From Azohydromonas aeria (GTDB taxonomy: Bacteria; Pseudomonadota; Gammaproteobacteria; Burkholderiales; Burkholderiaceae_C): a stretch of 64,000 nt of DNA. The stretch is taken from NCBI RefSeq assembly GCF_009760915.1, contig NZ_VIDQ01000012.1, positions 1-64,000 on the forward strand, given 5' to 3'. Positions 1 to 7,651 of the stretch are shown here, piece after piece. The notes below the pieces were generated by a model that saw nothing but the letters and a program-made list of their open reading frames with translations, had not been told where the DNA came from and searched no databases. The first letter of the stretch is position 1, and every line of letters begins with the position of its first letter. Both the position numbers and the translations under genes were made by a program.

Positions 1-1
1 G

Positions 2-1243
2 CAGAACGCCTGGGAGCAGCAGGTTGAAGCGGTGCGCAACGAGCGTCTGGGCCTGGAGCAGCGGCTGCTGCAGGTGCAGGGCAACACGGCCGAACTGCGC
101 CGCCGGGAGCTCGCGGCGCTGGACCCGACCAACCGCGCGCTGCTGCAGATGATCTTCACGCTGGAGGACGCGAAGCAGCGGGCCGAGGAGCGCGCCGGCA
201 TCGAGCAGGAACTGCTTCAACTGCAGGGCAACACGGCCGAATTGCGCCGCCGGGAGCTCGCGGCGCTGGACCCGGCCAACCGCGCACTCAAGCAGCTGGT
301 CTTCAACCTCCAGGATGCGCAGGCCGTGGCCCAGGAGCGTGAGGGGCTGGAAGCGCGGCTGCTGCAGATCCAGGGCAACACCGCGGAGATCCGCCGGCGC
401 GAGCTGGAGGCACTGGACCCCGCCAACCGCGCTATCCAGAAGATGATCTTCGCGCTGGAGGACGCCGCGGCCGTGGCCCAGGAGCGCGAGGGCCTGGAGC
501 AGCGGCTGCTGCAGGTGCAGGGCAACACGGCCGAACTGCGCCGGCGCGAGCTCGCCGCCCTGAATCCGACGAACCGCGCGCTGCTGCAGAAAATCTTCGA
601 CCTGGAGGACGCGCAGAAGGCGGCCGAGGAGGCGAAGAGGCTGCGCGACGCCTGGAAATCCATCGGCGACACTATCTACCAGGAGATCCTGCGCATCCGC
701 AACCTCGACGACGCCGGCGGCGGCAAGAGCTTTACCGAACTACAGGCCGAGTTCGCCATCGCCACGGCCAAGGCCAGGGCAGGGGATCAGGAGGCCGCCA
801 AGAGCTTGCCGGACGCATCCAAGGCACTGCTCGAAGCCGCGTCGAAGATGGCCGGCTCCGCCGAGGAGTTGGCCGGCATCCGCGGCGCCACCGCAGGCAG
901 CCTGGAGCAGACGATGAAGCTGCTCAAGGCGCTGGGTGTCGAGATTCCCGGCTTCGCCGCCGGCGGCAGCCACGCCGGTGGCCTGCGTGTGGTCGGCGAG
1001 GTCGGGCCGGAGCTCGAAGCCACGGGCGCCGCGCGCTACTTCAGCACCGAGGCGCTGCAGCGGCTCATGAGCGGCGGGGGCGCGCAGGAGGAGGTGCGGC
1101 TGCTGCGCACCGAGGTGCAGAAGCTGCGCGAGGACATGCGCGCCGGGCACGCCGCCATCGCCGGCAACACGGGCCGCATGGCCAGCCGCCTTGACGATGT
1201 CACGCCCGATGGTGACGCCATCAGCATCCGGGAGGCCGCTTGA
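2..1243 (+). CDS. Phage tape measure protein, C-terminal part (5' end outside window)
   Basis: The frame is open from the window edge, so the N-terminus is missing. The visible ~414 residues begin with four near-identical 49-residue helical repeats, each with a QGNTAE(L/I)RRRELxALxP core. A charged coiled-coil stretch follows, then a Gly-rich tail (PGFAAGGSHAGGLRVVGEVG, then PELEATG). That tail motif is typical of the C-terminus of siphovirus/lambda-type tape measure proteins. The protein sets tail length inside the tail tube. The next gene starts on a TTG that overlaps this stop codon, as in tail operons. The ruler function is inferred from family and context; the repeats are seen directly. 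Confidence 0.85.
   Translation, partial: QNAWEQQVEAVRNERLGLEQRLLQVQGNTAELRRRELAALDPTNRALLQMIFTLEDAKQRAEERAGIEQELLQLQGNTAELRRRELAALDPANRALKQLVFNLQDAQAVAQEREGLEARLLQIQGNTAEIRRRELEALDPANRAIQKMIFALEDAAAVAQEREGLEQRLLQVQGNTAELRRRELAALNPTNRALLQKIFDLEDAQKAAEEAKRLRDAWKSIGDTIYQEILRIRNLDDAGGGKSFTELQAEFAIATAKARAGDQEAAKSLPDASKALLEAASKMAGSAEELAGIRGATAGSLEQTMKLLKALGVEIPGFAAGGSHAGGLRVVGEVGPELEATGAARYFSTEALQRLMSGGGAQEEVRLLRTEVQKLREDMRAGHAAIAGNTGRMASRLDDVTPDGDAISIREAA
41..628 (+). repeat. Four 147-bp tandem repeats in the tape measure gene
   Basis: The string CAGGGCAACA begins at 77, 224, 371 and 518, an exact spacing of 147 bp (49 codons) with no indels. The copies differ mainly at synonymous or conservative positions. 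More copies may lie upstream of the window. In-frame repeats allow copy-number change by recombination without breaking the protein. Confidence 0.9.
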
Positions 1244-2124
1244 ACCTGATCGACCCCGTCGTCATCGACGACACCAGCTTCGTTTCGTCCAACGTCGCGG
1301 AGAACGACGCTGCGGCCTACAACCCGGCCACAACCTACGCCGCGGGTGCCACCGTGGTGTGGAAGCACAAGGTCTGGAGGTCGCTGCAGGACTCGAACGT
1401 CGGCCACGCGCCGGATGTGTCCTCCGCCTGGTGGAGCAGCACCGGCCCGACCAACCGCTGGGCGATGTTCGACCGCGCCGTGGGCACGCAAACCGTGGGC
1501 GGCACCGCCATCACGGTGTCGCTCATGCCGGGCGCCATCGACACGGTTGTGGCCATGGAAACCCAGGCGTCGAGCGTGCGCGTGCGCCTGGTGGCCGATG
1601 GGCAGACCCTCTTCGACAAGACGAAGTCCATGGAGGCCGGCGGGACGCCGATCACGGACTGGTACGCCTACTTCTTCGCCCCGGTCGGGCGCGCGAAGTC
1701 GGCCGTCATCACCGGCATCCCGCAGCGCAGCGACGGCACGCTCACGGTCACGATCGCGCATGAGTCCGAGGCGCGCTGCGGCGTGCTGGCCATGGGCCAG
1801 GCCTACCCGCTGGGCGAGGTGCTGGCCGAGCCGTCCTTGAGTTTCACGGACTACAGCCGCAAGGCGGTGAACCCCGACTTCGGCACCATCGACATCGTCG
1901 AGCGGGCCTGGAGTCGGCGCAACTCGCTGCAGATCAAGGTGCCCACGTCCAGCCTGTCGGACCTGATGGACAAGCTCGTGAGCGTGCGCGCCAAGCCCAG
2001 CATCTACCTGGCAGACCTGCCGCTGGACTGGCTGCGGATATACGGCCTGTGCAGGCGCGCGGATGCGGTTGTGAAGTACATCGACTTTTCCTACGTCTCG
2101 CTGGACCTCGAAGGGCTCATCTGA
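1240..2124 (+). CDS. Phage tail protein with carbohydrate-binding-like N-terminus
   Basis: 294 residues, starting at TTG 1240 behind GGGAGG and overlapping the stop of the tape measure gene by 4 bp. Residues ~27-65 (YNPATTYAAGATVVWKHKVW, then a W-rich stretch) resemble the small chitin-binding/CBM5-12 fold often found in tail and baseplate proteins. The rest is beta-rich and ends with PSLSFTDYSRKAVNPDFGTI and a further conserved tail-like segment. The position straight after the tape measure gene fits a distal tail or hub component. The exact role is inferred from position only. Confidence 0.6.
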   Translation: MNLIDPVVIDDTSFVSSNVAENDAAAYNPATTYAAGATVVWKHKVWRSLQDSNVGHAPDVSSAWWSSTGPTNRWAMFDRAVGTQTVGGTAITVSLMPGAIDTVVAMETQASSVRVRLVADGQTLFDKTKSMEAGGTPITDWYAYFFAPVGRAKSAVITGIPQRSDGTLTVTIAHESEARCGVLAMGQAYPLGEVLAEPSLSFTDYSRKAVNPDFGTIDIVERAWSRRNSLQIKVPTSSLSDLMDKLVSVRAKPSIYLADLPLDWLRIYGLCRRADAVVKYIDFSYVSLDLEGLI

Positions 2125-2148
2125 GCCCCTTCACCAGCCGCGCCACCG

Positions 2149-2169
2149 GCCGCCCTCGGGCGGCTTTTT
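2149..2169 (+). terminator. Rho-independent terminator between tail genes
   Basis: GCCGCC and GGCGGC form a 6-bp stem around CTCG, followed by TTTTT. A second hairpin (GCCCGCC-ACT-GGCGGGC, 2173-2189) lies just downstream, before the ribosome binding site of the fibre gene. This is likely an attenuating terminator inside the late operon. Confidence 0.7.
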
Positions 2170-2209
2170 CATGCCCGCCACTGGCGGGCCGTGAACCCAG
2201 GAGCCCGAA

Positions 2210-3568
2210 TTGAGCGGCATCCAGCCCACCGGGACGCTTGCGCCCGGCACCGACATCGAGCCGGCGCCACCCGCGCCCGCGCCCGCTCCCTCTCCTTCGC
2301 CAACCCCTTCGCCGCCACCCCCGGCGCCAGCTCCGCCCCCGCGCGCACCCGTGCCGGCCGTTCCACCTGGACTGACAAAGATCATGGCCATCACCCCATT
2401 GCCGACCGCCCCGAGCCGGGATCGTCCCGCGACGTTCCGCCCCGAAGCGGACGCCTTCCTGGGGGCCTTCCCCGGACTCGTCACCGAGATCAACACCACC
2501 GGCGGCAACATGATGTCGCTGGAGGCCTCGACGTACAGCGCGATGCTGGCCGCGCAGCAGGCCGCGGCCAGCGCTGCGGCGTCGGTGAACTCCCCGAGCT
2601 ACACCGGCACCAGCGTCAGCAGCCTGGCGCTGACCGCAGGCGCCAAGACCGTGGCCGTGCCGGCAGGGAAGAACTGGGCTGGCGGAATGACCCTGCAGCT
2701 GTGGAACAGCCCCACCAGCTTCATGAGCGGCGTCGTCACCAGCTACAGCGGCACCACGCTCACCATCACCATCAACAACGTCACCGGCACCGGCACGTTC
2801 GCGTCCTGGCAGATCAGCGTCTTGCCCAGCGTGGCAGGCCTGACCGATGACCTCGTCATTGCGGCGCTGGGCTACACGCCGCCGCGCGCGAACGGGACCG
2901 GCGCCACAGGCGTGTGGCCGATCTCGGTCAGCGGCAACGCCGCCACTGTGACGACGCTGACCGCGGCGCAGATCATCGCCGCACTCAACTTCACGCCGGT
3001 GTCCAGCACGGGCGCGAACGCCAGCGGCAACTGGAACATCAGTGTGCAGGGGTCGGCCGGATCTGTGGCCTGGTCAAACGTCGCCGGCAGGCCCAGCAAC
3101 CTCAGCGACTTTGCCAACGGGCCCGGCTACATCACCACCAACGGCCGCGCCTATCCGCGGCGCAGCGACGGCGCCGCCGTGAACATCGTCTACAGCGGGC
3201 AGAGTGGGCAGCCCAACTACCTGCTCGGCACGAACGATGGGGTGACCTTCGCGGTGTGGGACCCCGACATCGTGGCGGTGAGGCGCGCAGCCACGGCAGG
3301 CGTCGCCGATAGCGCGAACGCGGTGGACTGGAGCCAGGTGGCGAACCGGCCGACGCGGGTGAGCCAGTTCACGAACGACAGCGGCTTCGTCACGACGGCC
3401 ACGGCCAACGCGACGTATTTCAACGCGGTGGCCATCGTCAACGTCTACCAGGCGCCATCGGTGCCGCTCTACCACGAGCTCAGCGACGTGTCCTTCACGG
3501 ACAACGGCGGGACGCTCACCGTGACGAAGAACTGGAAGTACGTGCCACCCGTGTTTGAGGGCACCTGA
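2210..3568 (+). CDS. Tail fibre protein with proline-rich N-terminal extension
   Basis: 452 residues from TTG 2210, behind CAGGAG. Residues ~10-57 are a Pro/Ala/Ser-rich linker. From residue ~59 the sequence MAITPLPTAPSRDRPATF matches the usual beginning of fibre proteins in related phages, so the linker looks like an added leader. The body has repeating fibre motifs: GYTPPxANGTGATG, WSNVAGRPSNLSDFAN, WSQVANRPTRVSQFTNDSGF. These are typical of trimeric fibres that contact the host surface. The next gene is its likely assembly chaperone. A start at ATG 2384 is possible but has no clear ribosome binding site. Confidence 0.75.
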   Translation: MSGIQPTGTLAPGTDIEPAPPAPAPAPSPSPTPSPPPPAPAPPPRAPVPAVPPGLTKIMAITPLPTAPSRDRPATFRPEADAFLGAFPGLVTEINTTGGNMMSLEASTYSAMLAAQQAAASAAASVNSPSYTGTSVSSLALTAGAKTVAVPAGKNWAGGMTLQLWNSPTSFMSGVVTSYSGTTLTITINNVTGTGTFASWQISVLPSVAGLTDDLVIAALGYTPPRANGTGATGVWPISVSGNAATVTTLTAAQIIAALNFTPVSSTGANASGNWNISVQGSAGSVAWSNVAGRPSNLSDFANGPGYITTNGRAYPRRSDGAAVNIVYSGQSGQPNYLLGTNDGVTFAVWDPDIVAVRRAATAGVADSANAVDWSQVANRPTRVSQFTNDSGFVTTATANATYFNAVAIVNVYQAPSVPLYHELSDVSFTDNGGTLTVTKNWKYVPPVFEGT

Positions 3569-3585
3569 GCTTGAAGGAGAAGGCA

Positions 3586-3972
3586 TTGAAGGAATTCATG
3601 CGGCTGCGCGCCGGCGTCGTGGTCGGCACCGCGCAGGCTCAACAACCGATGCCCGCGGTCGCGGGCGACGACGAGTGGCGGGAATGCACGCCGCAGCAGA
3701 TCGAGCGCTGGCGCCAGGGCTGGCCCTACATCCCGAGTCCGGACGGTGACGGCGTCGTGGAGCAGGGCAAGCCGACGCAGACCCTGATCGAGGAAGTGAT
3801 GGCGGAAGTCAATGGCCGCATCGCTGCCTCCGACTGGACGCAACTGGCCGACTCGCCACTGTCCGAGGAGGCACGTGGCGACTGGGCTGCGTACCGGCAA
3901 CTGCTGCGCGAGGTGCCGCAGCAGGCCCTCTACCCGAGCGTGGTGGAGTGGCCCGAGCCGCCCACGTCATAG
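3586..3972 (+). CDS. Tail fibre assembly / phage tail assembly chaperone-like protein
   Basis: About 128 residues. The C-terminal half (ASDWTQLADSPLSEEARGDW, then YRQLLREVPQ...YPSVVEWP) is the hallmark of the Phage_tail_APC/fibre-assembly chaperone domain that usually follows fibre genes. TTG 3586 was chosen because AAGGAG (3574-3579) sits 6 bases upstream. TTG 3571 and ATG 3598 are alternatives in the same frame. Expected to help fold or attach the preceding fibre. Confidence 0.7.
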   Translation: MKEFMRLRAGVVVGTAQAQQPMPAVAGDDEWRECTPQQIERWRQGWPYIPSPDGDGVVEQGKPTQTLIEEVMAEVNGRIAASDWTQLADSPLSEEARGDWAAYRQLLREVPQQALYPSVVEWPEPPTS

Positions 3973-3999
3973 CGAAACCCTGACCTACAGAAAGCCGGC

Positions 4000-4218
4000 A
4001 TGCCCAACAGAAACCACCCGCCGGCACCGCCGGCCGTTCCCGATCTGACCGATGACGAGAGGAAGGCCTTGCGAGAACTCCTGGAGCGCGACCGCCGCGT
4101 GACCTGGCTCTGGTCCACCGCGCGCACCTGGGCGGTATGGGTGGCCGCGGTCGTGGGCGGACTCACGATTGGCTGGGACTCGATCAAGAAGTTCATCCAG
4201 ATCGCAGGGAAAGGCTGA
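4000..4218 (+). CDS. Small one-helix membrane protein in the lysis cassette
   Basis: 72 residues. Residues 1-40 are soluble and charged (DLTDDERKALRELLERDRR). A hydrophobic helix follows at ~44-62 (WAVWVAAVVGGLTIGW) with a short basic tail. The position before the holin-like and endolysin genes suggests a holin, antiholin or pinholin. No family was recognised with confidence. Confidence 0.65.
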   Translation: MPNRNHPPAPPAVPDLTDDERKALRELLERDRRVTWLWSTARTWAVWVAAVVGGLTIGWDSIKKFIQIAGKG

Positions 4219-4222
4219 GGTC

Positions 4223-4699
4223 GTGACTCAAGCAACCGACATCCTCTACCGTGGCCGCTGGTGGGCCACCGCCGTGCTCCTGCTCTGCCTGGTGCGGGTG
4301 GTGTTCTGGGCGCTCGATCGGGAGCCACCCTTCGAGCTTCGGGGTGCCAGCGTCGAACAGCCGGTGGAGCCCGGCGGGCCGGTGCGCATCACGCTCGACG
4401 TGCGGCGTGACCTATCGCGCAATTGCAGCCTCCTGATCGTGCGCTACCTCATCGACGGCGCCAGGTTCCGCTTCTACCTGCCAACGATTGAGCTCGACGC
4501 GAGCGCGCTGGAGCAGCTGGAGCGGCAGACGCCGGGCGAGAACCGCATCCTGCTGCAGATGCCGCCGGAGGCGACAGCAGGCAAGGGCGCCTTCGGCAAC
4601 GTGCTGAGCTACGCCTGCAACCCCGTTCACTTCGTGTGGCCGCTGCGCGTGGCCTATGAAGTGCCTTTCGAGATCGCGCCCGCGGAGACCCAGCCATGA
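4223..4699 (+). CDS. Membrane-anchored periplasmic protein of unknown function
   Basis: 159 residues from GTG 4223, with GAGG at 4217-4220. One N-terminal transmembrane segment (WWATAVLLLCLVRVVFWAL) is followed by a ~130-residue beta-rich exported domain with two cysteines (DLSRNCSLLIVRY and LSYACNPVHF) that could form a disulphide. It overlaps the next start by 4 bp (ATGA). Its place in the lysis cassette suggests a spanin-like or regulatory role, but it lacks the lipoprotein or coiled-coil look of Rz/Rz1. I do not recognise the family. Confidence 0.6.
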   Translation: MTQATDILYRGRWWATAVLLLCLVRVVFWALDREPPFELRGASVEQPVEPGGPVRITLDVRRDLSRNCSLLIVRYLIDGARFRFYLPTIELDASALEQLERQTPGENRILLQMPPEATAGKGAFGNVLSYACNPVHFVWPLRVAYEVPFEIAPAETQP

Positions 4700-4974
4700 A
4701 CGTCCCGACGATCCCGACCCGGCTGCGCTGGGACGGCAAGACCACCTTCATCCGCCATTCCGGCGTCGAGGTCGTGCTGCCGTTTCGGCCGCCCATCTTC
4801 GGCAAGGAGGTTGCGGAGATCGACTACGCGCCGACCATGGGGGCGATGCAGATCCGCGAGTCGGCCGATCGGTGGCGCGACATGACGGCCGCCGAGAACT
4901 CGCTGGCCCACGCCTGGCTGTCGCTGCTGTCCCAGGACGTGCTCGGCGCCGCGAACCGGCTGGTGGAGGCCTAG
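4696..4974 (+). CDS. Small hypothetical phage protein, paralogue of the next gene
   Basis: 92 residues. The central segment EIDYAPTMGAMQIRESADRW, followed by RDMTAAE, closely matches the same part of the gene that follows at 4976. The two therefore look like a tandem duplication. No signal peptide or membrane segment is visible. It sits between the exported protein and the holin, so it may belong to the late/lysis operon. Function unknown. Confidence 0.65.
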   Translation: MNVPTIPTRLRWDGKTTFIRHSGVEVVLPFRPPIFGKEVAEIDYAPTMGAMQIRESADRWRDMTAAENSLAHAWLSLLSQDVLGAANRLVEA

Positions 4975-4975
4975 C

Positions 4976-5266
4976 GTGCTGCGCGAGGCTGTCCCCGCGA
5001 CACCGCATGTCCGCTTCGATGGTGCCGTCTGCGCGATCCGGCACGAAGGTGTCGCGATCCAGATGCCGAATCGGCCTGCGGTGCTGCCGCGCATCGTGCT
5101 GGAGGTGGACTTCGCGCCGACGCAGGGCACGATGCAGCTGCGCGAGTGCGCGCAGAGGTGGCGCGACATGACCGCCGAGGAGGCCGCGCTGCTGCAGGTG
5201 TGGCTCGAAGGCGTCGTCGGCGCGGTGAAGGCGGCTGCGGGCCGCGAGGGGGGCTTGAGATGCTGA
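4976..5266 (+). CDS. Small hypothetical phage protein, tandem paralogue
   Basis: 96 residues from GTG 4976, immediately after the stop of its paralogue. It shares EVDFAPTQGTMQLRECAQRW and RDMTAEE with the upstream copy. The N-terminal halves (FDGAVCAIRHEGVAIQMP versus WDGKTTFIRHSGVEVVLP) are also alignable. The stop overlaps the holin start by 7 bp, which implies translational coupling. Function unknown. Confidence 0.65.
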   Translation: MLREAVPATPHVRFDGAVCAIRHEGVAIQMPNRPAVLPRIVLEVDFAPTQGTMQLRECAQRWRDMTAEEAALLQVWLEGVVGAVKAAAGREGGLRC

Positions 5267-5727
5267 CGACGCTGCTTTCGTTCCTGGGCGGCTCGTTCGT
5301 GCGGGCCATCTGGGGCGAGGTCTCCGCCTGGATCACGGCGCGCCAGGACCACCGCTTCGAGGTCGAGCGCATGAAGCTCCAAGCCGAGATGGACGCCGCG
5401 CAGCACGAGCGCGAGCAGGCCGCCATCCGGCTGCAGCACGAACTCGGCGTGCAGACCATCCGGGTGCAGGCCGACGCCGACCTAGCGCGGCTCGACGCGC
5501 AGGCCTTTGCGGGCGCCATGGAGATGACGGCGCGGCCTTCGGGCGTGCGCTGGGTCGATGCCTGGGCCGCGGCCGTGCGTCCCGCGCTGGCCACGCTGTG
5601 CCTGGCGCTGCTGGCGCTGCACTTTCACCGCAGCGGCTGGGTGCTGGATGACCGCGGCTGGGAGCTTGTCGGCGCCGTCCTGGGCGTTTACGTCGCGGAC
5701 CGCACGCTGTTTCGCCGCGGGAAGTAG
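5260..5727 (+). CDS. Holin, 3-TM GTA/phage type
   Basis: 155 residues from ATG 5260. Layout: N-terminal hydrophobic segment (LLSFLGGSFVRAIWGEV), a central charged helical region (HRFEVERMKLQAEMDAAQHE), then two C-terminal membrane helices (PALATLCLALLALHF and WELVGAVLGVYVA). This arrangement matches the 3TM holins of gene transfer agents and related phages. The endolysin gene follows after two bases. Expected to permeabilise the inner membrane at the end of the lytic cycle. Confidence 0.75.
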   Translation: MLTTLLSFLGGSFVRAIWGEVSAWITARQDHRFEVERMKLQAEMDAAQHEREQAAIRLQHELGVQTIRVQADADLARLDAQAFAGAMEMTARPSGVRWVDAWAAAVRPALATLCLALLALHFHRSGWVLDDRGWELVGAVLGVYVADRTLFRRGK

Positions 5728-5729
5728 TC

Positions 5730-6278
5730 GTGAGCCGCTTCGACGCCGGACTGCTGGAACGCGCGCGCCGCGCTGTGGCCGCTTTCTCGGCCAAGCCGCA
5801 GGAGCCGGCCGCGCCGGCGCAGCCCGTCGATGACGACGAGGCAATCCTGGCCATCGTGATGCCGATGTGCGAGCACTTCGAGGGGTTCCGCTCGCATCCG
5901 TACCTGTGCAGCGCCGGCGTGCCCAGCATCGCCTTCGGCGCCACCTACTACCTCGACGGCCGCCGCGTCACGCTCAAGGACCCGCCGGTGTCCGTCGCGC
6001 ACGGCCGCGCGCTGCTCCGCGCGCAGCTGCGGCGCGACTTCATCCCAAATGTTCGCCGGCTGTGTCCGGCGGCGCGCACGCCGCAGCGCATTGCGGCGCT
6101 GGCCGACTGGACGTTCAACCTTGGCGCCGGGCGGCTGCAGGCATCCACCATGCGCAAGCGCGTCAACGCCGAGGATTGGCCCGGCGCTCGCGCCGAGTGC
6201 CTGAAGTGGGACATGGCTGCGGGGCGCAGGCTGCGCGGGCTCGCGCGGCGCCGGCAGGCTGAAGCCGCGCTGCTGTAG
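5730..6278 (+). CDS. Endolysin, GH24 T4/lambda-type lysozyme with altered catalytic residues
   Basis: 182 residues from GTG 5730. The muramidase core is clear: EGFRSHPYLCSAGVPSIAFG, then the lysozyme motif ALADWTFNLGAGRLQASTM. In the family the triad is Glu-8x-Asp-5x-Thr. Here the Glu is present, but the Asp position is Cys and the Thr position is Ser. Glu/Cys variants of T4-type lysozymes are reported to retain activity, so it may still cleave peptidoglycan. The first ~45 residues are a Pro/Ala-rich leader with no obvious signal peptide, so export probably depends on the holin. It is the last gene before the strand switch. Confidence 0.85.
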   Translation: MSRFDAGLLERARRAVAAFSAKPQEPAAPAQPVDDDEAILAIVMPMCEHFEGFRSHPYLCSAGVPSIAFGATYYLDGRRVTLKDPPVSVAHGRALLRAQLRRDFIPNVRRLCPAARTPQRIAALADWTFNLGAGRLQASTMRKRVNAEDWPGARAECLKWDMAAGRRLRGLARRRQAEAALL

Positions 6279-6284
6279 GCGCCA

Positions 6285-7601
6285 TCAGGCGCGCTGACGC
6301 TCCAGTTCGGCGATGTACTGCACCACCGCTTCAGAGAAGCCGTTGATGTGCGTCCAGTCGCCGTAGCCGACTCCGCGCTGATTGGTTGCCACGTTGATGA
6401 TGTAGCCGCGCCCGATAGGCTTGCCGACGGCGTCGTGGCTTTGCTCGTCCGTGATGACGATGAGGCGGTCAGCCTGAAGCTGCGCACGCAGCTTCTCCAG
6501 CGCGCCGCCGAGGTAGGTGGCGCTGTGGCGCTGGGAGTGAATCACCGCGTCGATCAGTGCCATCCCGCTGCGGGCGGGCACCTCGACCAATCGCTCGGAG
6601 AAGGTGAACACGCGCGCATCCTCACAGACGCCGCGCACCAGCACAGCCAAGGCGGCGGCGGCATCCATGCGGTTGAGGTCCGACTTGGCCGACAGTGATG
6701 CGTCCATGGAGCCGGACACATCCACCAGCAGGACAGTCTTCCCAGGGATCTTCTCCAGACCCCCCAGTGCAATCTGCATGGCTGCGTCGATCTGCGGCTC
6801 CCAGGCCGGCACGGCGCGCGCCGCAGCCACGTAGCGGAAAGGCAGCGCCTTGGACTTAGCGGCACCCGACTGCAGCGCCTCGAACACCAGGGATGCGTCC
6901 ACTTCCGCCTGCTGCATGTTGCGCAAATTCCGCAGCAGCGCCATGTAACCCAGCTTCTTCTCTCGCAGCAGCCGCTCGAAGGCATCCTTCTTGTCGGAGC
7001 CAGCAGAAAGCGCGACCTCCCAGGTGTCCGGCGCCGGCAGCGTGCCCTCGACCAGCTGCTTCCACACGGCAGCCTGAGCCTTGTCCTTGGGTGTGGCGTG
7101 AACCAGGAACAGGACATCGCGCAGCCGCACGGCATTGGCACGGTCGTACTTGGCCAGAGCGTAGGCGTCAAAACGTGTGAGCGCAGCCGCCAGCCCCTTT
7201 TTCACCTGCTTGGCCAGCGGCGCCTTGCCGTCCTTCCAGTAGAGCGACAGGAACTCGGCCGGCTCGTCCGCGCGCTGGATCACGTGCTGCAGGGTCCGAG
7301 CAATCAGCCCGTCCGGGCAGCGCTTCGCATCACGGGCGAGTTCGCGCACCAGCAGCAGCGGGGCGTGGCGCAGGCGCTGCTTGTCACGCGCCTCGATAGC
7401 GATCTCCGCCACCTCGTGTGGGTGGCACAGCGGCACCAGGCGCTTGATGCGATCGGCGACCGCCTCGCCGGATTCGTAAAACCCCGATTCCCAAAGCAGA
7501 CAGGCCAGCACCGTGCGGCGCAACTCGTCAATGGGCTTGATCTGAGACGCCACCGCGCCTTCATGCGTGAAGGCCGGCTTCGGGGGGACGTTGATGCGCA
7601 T
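6285..7601 (-). CDS. rsr: Ro60 orthologue (TROVE domain + VWA), Rsr
   Basis: 438 residues. The N-terminal ~270 residues are helical and match a TROVE module (WESGFYESGEAVADRI, LLLVRELARD, FLSLYWKDGKAPLAKQVKKG, LRNLRNMQQAEVD). The C-terminal VWA domain has an intact MIDAS motif (VLLVDVSGSMD). Ro60 proteins are ring-shaped and bind Y RNAs and misfolded RNA; bacterial Rsr acts with PNPase in rRNA maturation or decay. The gene lies directly downstream, on the same strand, of the Y-RNA-like transcript, which is the usual bacterial pairing. ATG 7601 has a weak ribosome binding site, and a terminator ends 12 bases upstream, so expression may need read-through. It converges with the endolysin gene, 6 bases apart. 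Confidence 0.93.
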   Translation of the reverse strand: MRINVPPKPAFTHEGAVASQIKPIDELRRTVLACLLWESGFYESGEAVADRIKRLVPLCHPHEVAEIAIEARDKQRLRHAPLLLVRELARDAKRCPDGLIARTLQHVIQRADEPAEFLSLYWKDGKAPLAKQVKKGLAAALTRFDAYALAKYDRANAVRLRDVLFLVHATPKDKAQAAVWKQLVEGTLPAPDTWEVALSAGSDKKDAFERLLREKKLGYMALLRNLRNMQQAEVDASLVFEALQSGAAKSKALPFRYVAAARAVPAWEPQIDAAMQIALGGLEKIPGKTVLLVDVSGSMDASLSAKSDLNRMDAAAALAVLVRGVCEDARVFTFSERLVEVPARSGMALIDAVIHSQRHSATYLGGALEKLRAQLQADRLIVITDEQSHDAVGKPIGRGYIINVATNQRGVGYGDWTHINGFSEAVVQYIAELERQRA

Positions 7602-7612
7602 GGTGTGATGCT

Positions 7613-7641
7613 CAAAAGAAAAGGCCGCGACAAGCGCGGCC
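7613..7641 (-). terminator. Rho-independent terminator of the Y-RNA-like transcript
   Basis: On the minus strand GGCCGCG and CGCGGCC pair over a CTTGT loop (7641-7623) and are followed by TTTTCTTTT. It is perfectly placed to end the non-coding RNA just before the Ro60 start codon. Confidence 0.9.
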
Positions 7642-7651
7642 TCGTTCGGAG

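Noticed and set aside
41..628. CRISPR-like regular repeats
   Set aside because: The 147-bp units are contiguous coding repeats without spacers, in frame within the tape measure gene.
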